From: JBEAOO01 sp041164825
GTDB taxonomy: Bacteria > Pseudomonadota > Gammaproteobacteria > Burkholderiales > Burkholderiaceae_C
Length of the DNA stretch: 9,779 bases
Assembly (NCBI GenBank): GCA_041164825.1
Contig: JBEAOO010000055.1
Span: 1 to 9,779, forward strand
Direction of reading: 5' to 3'
How positions within the stretch are numbered: the stretch's first letter is position 1; each line of letters begins with the position of its first letter. Positions 7,086 to 9,779 of this stretch are shown in pieces. Under the pieces are notes generated by a model that was not told the origin of the DNA, did no database searches, and saw nothing but the letters and a program-made list of their open reading frames with translations. A program made the position numbers and the translations under genes.

Positions 7086-8609
7086 ATGTCACTCGCCGTC
7101 ATCCACAGCCGTGCGCTGGACGCACTGCAATCGCCCGACGTCACCGTCGAGGTGCACTTGGCCAACGGCCTGCCCAGCTTCACGCTGGTGGGCCTGGCCG
7201 ACACCGAGGTCAAAGAAGCACGCGAGCGGGTGCGCGCGGCACTGCTCAACAGCGGTTTGGCCTTTCCGCACAACCAAAGAATCACGGTCAATCTGGCGCC
7301 GGCCGACCTGCCCAAAGAGAGCGGGCGCTTCGATTTGCCGATCGCTCTCGGCATTTTGGCGGCCAGCGGGCAGATTGATGGTGCGGCGCTGGCCGGCATG
7401 GAGTTCGCGGGCGAGTTGTCACTCGCCGGCGACTTGCGCCCGGTGCGCGGCGCGCTGGCCATGGGCTTGGCACTGCGCCGGCAAGCCCAGCCGCGCGCAC
7501 TGGTGCTGCCAGTGGTCAGCGCGCGCGAGGCGGCGCTCGTGCCCGGCCTGGACTTGTTTGAAGCCGCACACCTGATGGACGTGGTGCGCGCGCTGGCGCC
7601 CGGCGACGCCGCGCAGCGCGAGCCTCTGACCCGCGCCAAACCGCCCGAGGCCGGCGCGCCACCCGTCTGGCCCGACCTGCGCGAGGTGAAAGGCCAAGCC
7701 GGCGCCAAACGGGCCTTGGAGATTGCTGCGGCGGGGTCGCACTCGCTGTTGCTGGTGGGGCCCCCCGGCACCGGCAAGTCGATGCTGGCGCAACGCTTTG
7801 TGGGGCTGCTGCCGCCGATGCCGATTGAGCAGGCGCTCGAATCGGCCGCGCTGCACAGCTTGAACGGCGGCTTTGACCCGCTGCGTTGGGGCCAACGCTG
7901 CTACCGCGCACCGCACCACAGCGCCTCGGCAGTGGCGCTGGTGGGCGGCGGCTCGCCACCGAGGCCGGGTGAGATTTCACTGGCCCACCACGGCGTGCTG
8001 TTTTTGGACGAGTTGCCCGAGTACCCCCGCGCCGCGCTCGAAGCGCTGCGCGAGCCACTGGAAAACGGCCGCATCGTGATTTCGCGCGCGGCGCGGCAGG
8101 CCGAATACCCGGCGCGTTTTCAGCTCATTGCCGCCATGAACCCCTGCCCCTGCGGCCACCACGGCAACCCCTTGCGCAGCTGCCGCTGCTCGCCGGATGT
8201 GGTGGCGCGCTACCAAAGCCGGCTCAGCGGCCCGCTGCTCGACCGGATTGATTTGCAGGTGGAGGTGAGCGCGGTGTCGCCCGAGGCCTTGTCGGCGCTG
8301 CCCGATGGCGAGCCCAGCGCCACCGTGGCCGCGCGCGTGGCAGCGGCGCATGAGCTGCAGTTGGCGCGCCAGGGCGTGAGCAACGCCGCCTTAGCCGGCG
8401 ACGCGCTCGACGCCCACACCGCACTCGATGCCACCGCCACCGGCTTTTTGCACACCGCCGCCAAGCGCCTGGGCTGGTCGGCGCGCAGCCACCACCGGGT
8501 GCTGCGCATGGCCCGCACGGTGGCTGATCTGGCGCACAGCCCCACCGTGCAGGCCGTGCATTTGGCCGAGGCGATTCAATACCGGCGCGTGCTCACGGCC
8601 GGGGTGTGA
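7086..8609 (+). CDS. comM: YifB/ComM family Mg-chelatase-like AAA+ ATPase
   Basis: AAA+ ATPase of the YifB/ComM family, 507 residues, the usual length. ComM proteins in Vibrio and Haemophilus are hexameric DNA helicases that extend recombination by branch migration during natural transformation. The N-terminal Lon-protease-like fold (about 1-170) holds GLPSFTLVGLADTEVKEARERVR (28-50, family signature). The Mg-chelatase-type ATPase follows: Walker A GPPGTGKS (225-232), Walker B VLFLDE (304-309), NPCPCGHHG (352-360) with a second cysteine pair C366/C368 that may form a metal site, LLDRID (384-389) with a likely arginine finger, and a C-terminal sensor-2 helix around 468-480. The ATG at 7086 is preceded by AGGGAGG (7072-7078). 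It is transcribed away from glnK. The gene is widespread, so its presence alone does not show that the organism is competent. Confidence 0.95.
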   Translation: MSLAVIHSRALDALQSPDVTVEVHLANGLPSFTLVGLADTEVKEARERVRAALLNSGLAFPHNQRITVNLAPADLPKESGRFDLPIALGILAASGQIDGAALAGMEFAGELSLAGDLRPVRGALAMGLALRRQAQPRALVLPVVSAREAALVPGLDLFEAAHLMDVVRALAPGDAAQREPLTRAKPPEAGAPPVWPDLREVKGQAGAKRALEIAAAGSHSLLLVGPPGTGKSMLAQRFVGLLPPMPIEQALESAALHSLNGGFDPLRWGQRCYRAPHHSASAVALVGGGSPPRPGEISLAHHGVLFLDELPEYPRAALEALREPLENGRIVISRAARQAEYPARFQLIAAMNPCPCGHHGNPLRSCRCSPDVVARYQSRLSGPLLDRIDLQVEVSAVSPEALSALPDGEPSATVAARVAAAHELQLARQGVSNAALAGDALDAHTALDATATGFLHTAAKRLGWSARSHHRVLRMARTVADLAHSPTVQAVHLAEAIQYRRVLTAGV

Positions 8610-8651
8610 TTCGCCACCGGGGAAGGGGCTGCGCCGCGGCCAGGGCAGCAT

Positions 8652-8667
8652 TTTCAGCGCGCTGAAA
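8652..8667. repeat. Perfect 16-bp palindrome after comM
   Basis: TTTCAGCGCGCTGAAA is a perfect palindrome with its centre between 8659 and 8660, 43 bp after the comM stop codon. With no spacer it forms a hairpin less easily than it would serve as a binding site for a dimeric protein; a minimal stem TTTCAG/CTGAAA with loop CGCG is possible. Its role is not known. Confidence 0.5.
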
Positions 8668-8673
8668 CGTCAA

Positions 8674-8713
8674 CGGCCCCGCGGCTGGCAGCGCTTGCCA
8701 CGCCGCGGGGCCG
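8674..8713. terminator. Long hairpin between convergent genes, probable terminator
   Basis: The arms CGGCCCCGCGGC (8674-8685) and GCCGCGGGGCCG (8702-8713) pair perfectly over 12 bp. Inside them TGGCA (8686-8690) pairs with TGCCA (8696-8700) across the loop GCGCT, leaving one unpaired C at 8701. The stem therefore has about 17 pairs. It sits between the ends of comM (plus) and the glycine-zipper gene (minus), so it could end transcription from both sides. Neither side has a T tract, so it may block readthrough or protect 3' ends instead of acting as a classic terminator. Confidence 0.65.
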
Positions 8714-8734
8714 CTGGGCCCGCGTCAAAACCGC

Positions 8735-9208
8735 TCAGGGCGCCTTGCTGATGGCGCCGTCGGCGGCCACCGTCACCACATCGCCCGCCTTGAACACCGG
8801 CTGCGCCGTGGCTTCAAATTTGCGGCTGCTGCCGTCTTTCATCGTCACGGTGCTGATCCAGACGGTGTGCTTCTTGAAGCGGCGCTCCAGCGCATTGCCC
8901 AGCACCCCGCCCACGGCCGCGCCGCCCACGGTGGCCAAGGTGCTGTCGCCCACCGCATTGCCGACCACACCACCCGCCACTGCACCACCCACGGCACCCG
9001 CACCCGAGGCCTTGCCCTTGCGGGTTTCAGTGGCGATGCCGGTGACGATGCCGCAGTCTTTGCAGATCTTGGCCAAGGCCTTGGCGCTGGGGCCGGCCGG
9101 GGCCGCCACGGGTGCCGAGGCGGCCGCGGTGGCGGTGACGCTCCAAGCGGCCGGGCTGGCCAGAGCGATCAGCAAAACAGGAAGTGCGCGCGAGCGAAAG
9201 ATGGACAT
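8735..9208 (-). CDS. Secreted glycine-zipper (17-kDa antigen-like) protein
   Basis: Small envelope protein of 157 residues; its precise function is unknown. The N-terminus is a Sec-type signal peptide (positive start MSIFRSR, then a hydrophobic core PVLLIALASPAAW), cleaved somewhere in the following Ala-rich stretch. There is no lipobox cysteine, so it does not look like a lipoprotein. A short segment with two cysteines (C49, C52, KICKDCG) precedes a glycine-zipper region (about 69-106) with repeated G-x3-G spacing, as in the Rickettsia 17-kDa surface antigen and other glycine-zipper 2TM proteins. The C-terminal 50 residues resemble the beta-rich tail of that family. The ATG at 9208 is fixed by GGAGG (9218-9222) and by the signal peptide. 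The gene lies 73 bp after the DUF1501 gene and may have its own promoter. Outer-membrane or periplasmic location is inferred. Confidence 0.85.
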   Translation of the reverse strand: MSIFRSRALPVLLIALASPAAWSVTATAAASAPVAAPAGPSAKALAKICKDCGIVTGIATETRKGKASGAGAVGGAVAGGVVGNAVGDSTLATVGGAAVGGVLGNALERRFKKHTVWISTVTMKDGSSRKFEATAQPVFKAGDVVTVAADGAISKAP

Positions 9209-9281
9209 GATGGGATGCCTCCGGTTGTTGTGAGGACGCGCAGGCGCCTTGCCCGCTGCGAGGCCCAAGGGCCCAGCCTCT

Positions 9282-9779
9282 TCAACGCACAAAGCCCAGG
9301 TCGCGCTGACTGAAGTTGGCGAGGTTCGGAAACAAGTCGTTTCTGGAAGCGTCGCTCACGCCCATCCAGGCAGCCAGGGTGGCGCCCAACTGATCGACCG
9401 CGGGTTCGGGCAGCAACACGCCATTGCCCAACTGGTTGGGGCTGCTGTCGAAGTTGTTGTTGTTGGCGTTCTTCACACCCAACTGCGGAAAGTTGCCGTA
9501 CAGATCGCCCCCTTTCACGCCGCCGCCCATCACGAAGTGATGCGCGCCCCAGCCGTGGTCGGTGCCGTCGCCGTTGCTGGTGAAGGTGCGGCCGAAATCG
9601 CTGGCGGTGAAGGTGGTGACGCTGTCGCGTGCGTTGATCGCCCCGAGCGTGGTGTCGAAGTAGGCCAGCGCGTGCGACAGGCGCGCCATCAGGTCGGCGT
9701 GGCTGCGGTTCTGCGCGTCGTGCGTGTCGAAGCCGCCGATGCTGACGAAGAAGACCTGCCGCTTGGCGTCGACGCCGCC
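9282..9779 (-). CDS. DUF1501 family protein, C-terminal part
   Basis: The last 165 residues of a DUF1501 protein; the start lies beyond the right edge. The frame is open to the edge, so translation begins mid-protein with RQVFFVSIGGFDTHDAQNRS (7-26 of the visible part). Typical family blocks follow: a long helix around MARLSHALAYFDTTL, then TASDFGRTFTSNGDGTDHGW and HHFVMGGGVKGG. DUF1501 proteins are distantly related to sulfatases and alkaline phosphatases, usually have a Tat signal peptide, and are often encoded next to a DUF1800 protein; neither can be checked here. The Asp, His and Arg residues in the DFGRT...DHGW segment look like the remains of a metal-binding phosphatase-type site. The end of the protein, with the short sequence RDLGFVR before TGA, is complete. 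The substrate is unknown. Confidence 0.93.
   Translation of the reverse strand, partial: GGVDAKRQVFFVSIGGFDTHDAQNRSHADLMARLSHALAYFDTTLGAINARDSVTTFTASDFGRTFTSNGDGTDHGWGAHHFVMGGGVKGGDLYGNFPQLGVKNANNNNFDSSPNQLGNGVLLPEPAVDQLGATLAAWMGVSDASRNDLFPNLANFSQRDLGFVR

Noticed and set aside
9209..9281. GGCC-rich dyad between the DUF1501 and glycine-zipper genes as a terminator
   Set aside because: The longest pairing leaves a loop of two bases or a four-base stem, with no T tract.

Overview
The window is GC-rich DNA from a chromosome. All recognisable genes are of betaproteobacterial type, most likely Burkholderiales and probably the Comamonadaceae. The reasons are the glutathione-synthesis enzyme family (the short GshA type, not the E. 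coli type), the linked glnK-amtB pair close to comM/yifB, and the protein sequences themselves. The genus cannot be fixed from the sequence alone. No RNA genes, insertion sequences, CRISPR arrays or phage genes were seen.

Layout from left to right: (1) 1-866, minus strand, the N-terminal two thirds of a BenE-type benzoate/H+ symporter, cut by the window edge. (2) 958-2844, minus, kup, a low-affinity K+ uptake permease; its stop codon lies inside a hairpin. (3) 3033-4328, minus, gshA, glutamate-cysteine ligase. (4) 4483-4502, a textbook intrinsic terminator for the next operon. (5) 4550-6352, minus, an ammonium channel with an unusual build: one signal peptide, a complete-looking OmpA-like peptidoglycan-binding domain, an Ala/Pro linker, then a full AmtB. 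(6) 6374-6712, minus, glnK, the PII protein that gates AmtB. (7) 6713-7085, a 373-bp divergent regulatory region with a near-consensus sigma-54 promoter and an NtrC-type dyad pointing at glnK-amtB. (8) 7086-8609, plus, comM/yifB, an AAA+ ATPase. (9) 8652-8713, two dyads between convergent genes. (10) 8735-9208, minus, a small secreted glycine-zipper protein. (11) 9282-9779, minus, the C-terminal part of a DUF1501 protein, cut by the window edge.

The central unit is glnK-amtB: nitrogen-limited cells would use NtrC and sigma-54 to make an ammonium channel and its cytoplasmic PII gate together. The channel's GlnK-binding C-terminal tail and the PII T-loop tyrosine are intact, so regulation from the inside should be normal. 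What differs is the periplasmic end, where an OmpA-like domain with the conserved Asp/Arg pair could tie the channel to the cell wall. This fusion is the most interesting thing in the window. The remaining genes (kup, gshA, benE, comM, the glycine-zipper gene and the DUF1501 gene) look like ordinary core or common accessory genes with no clear functional link to it.
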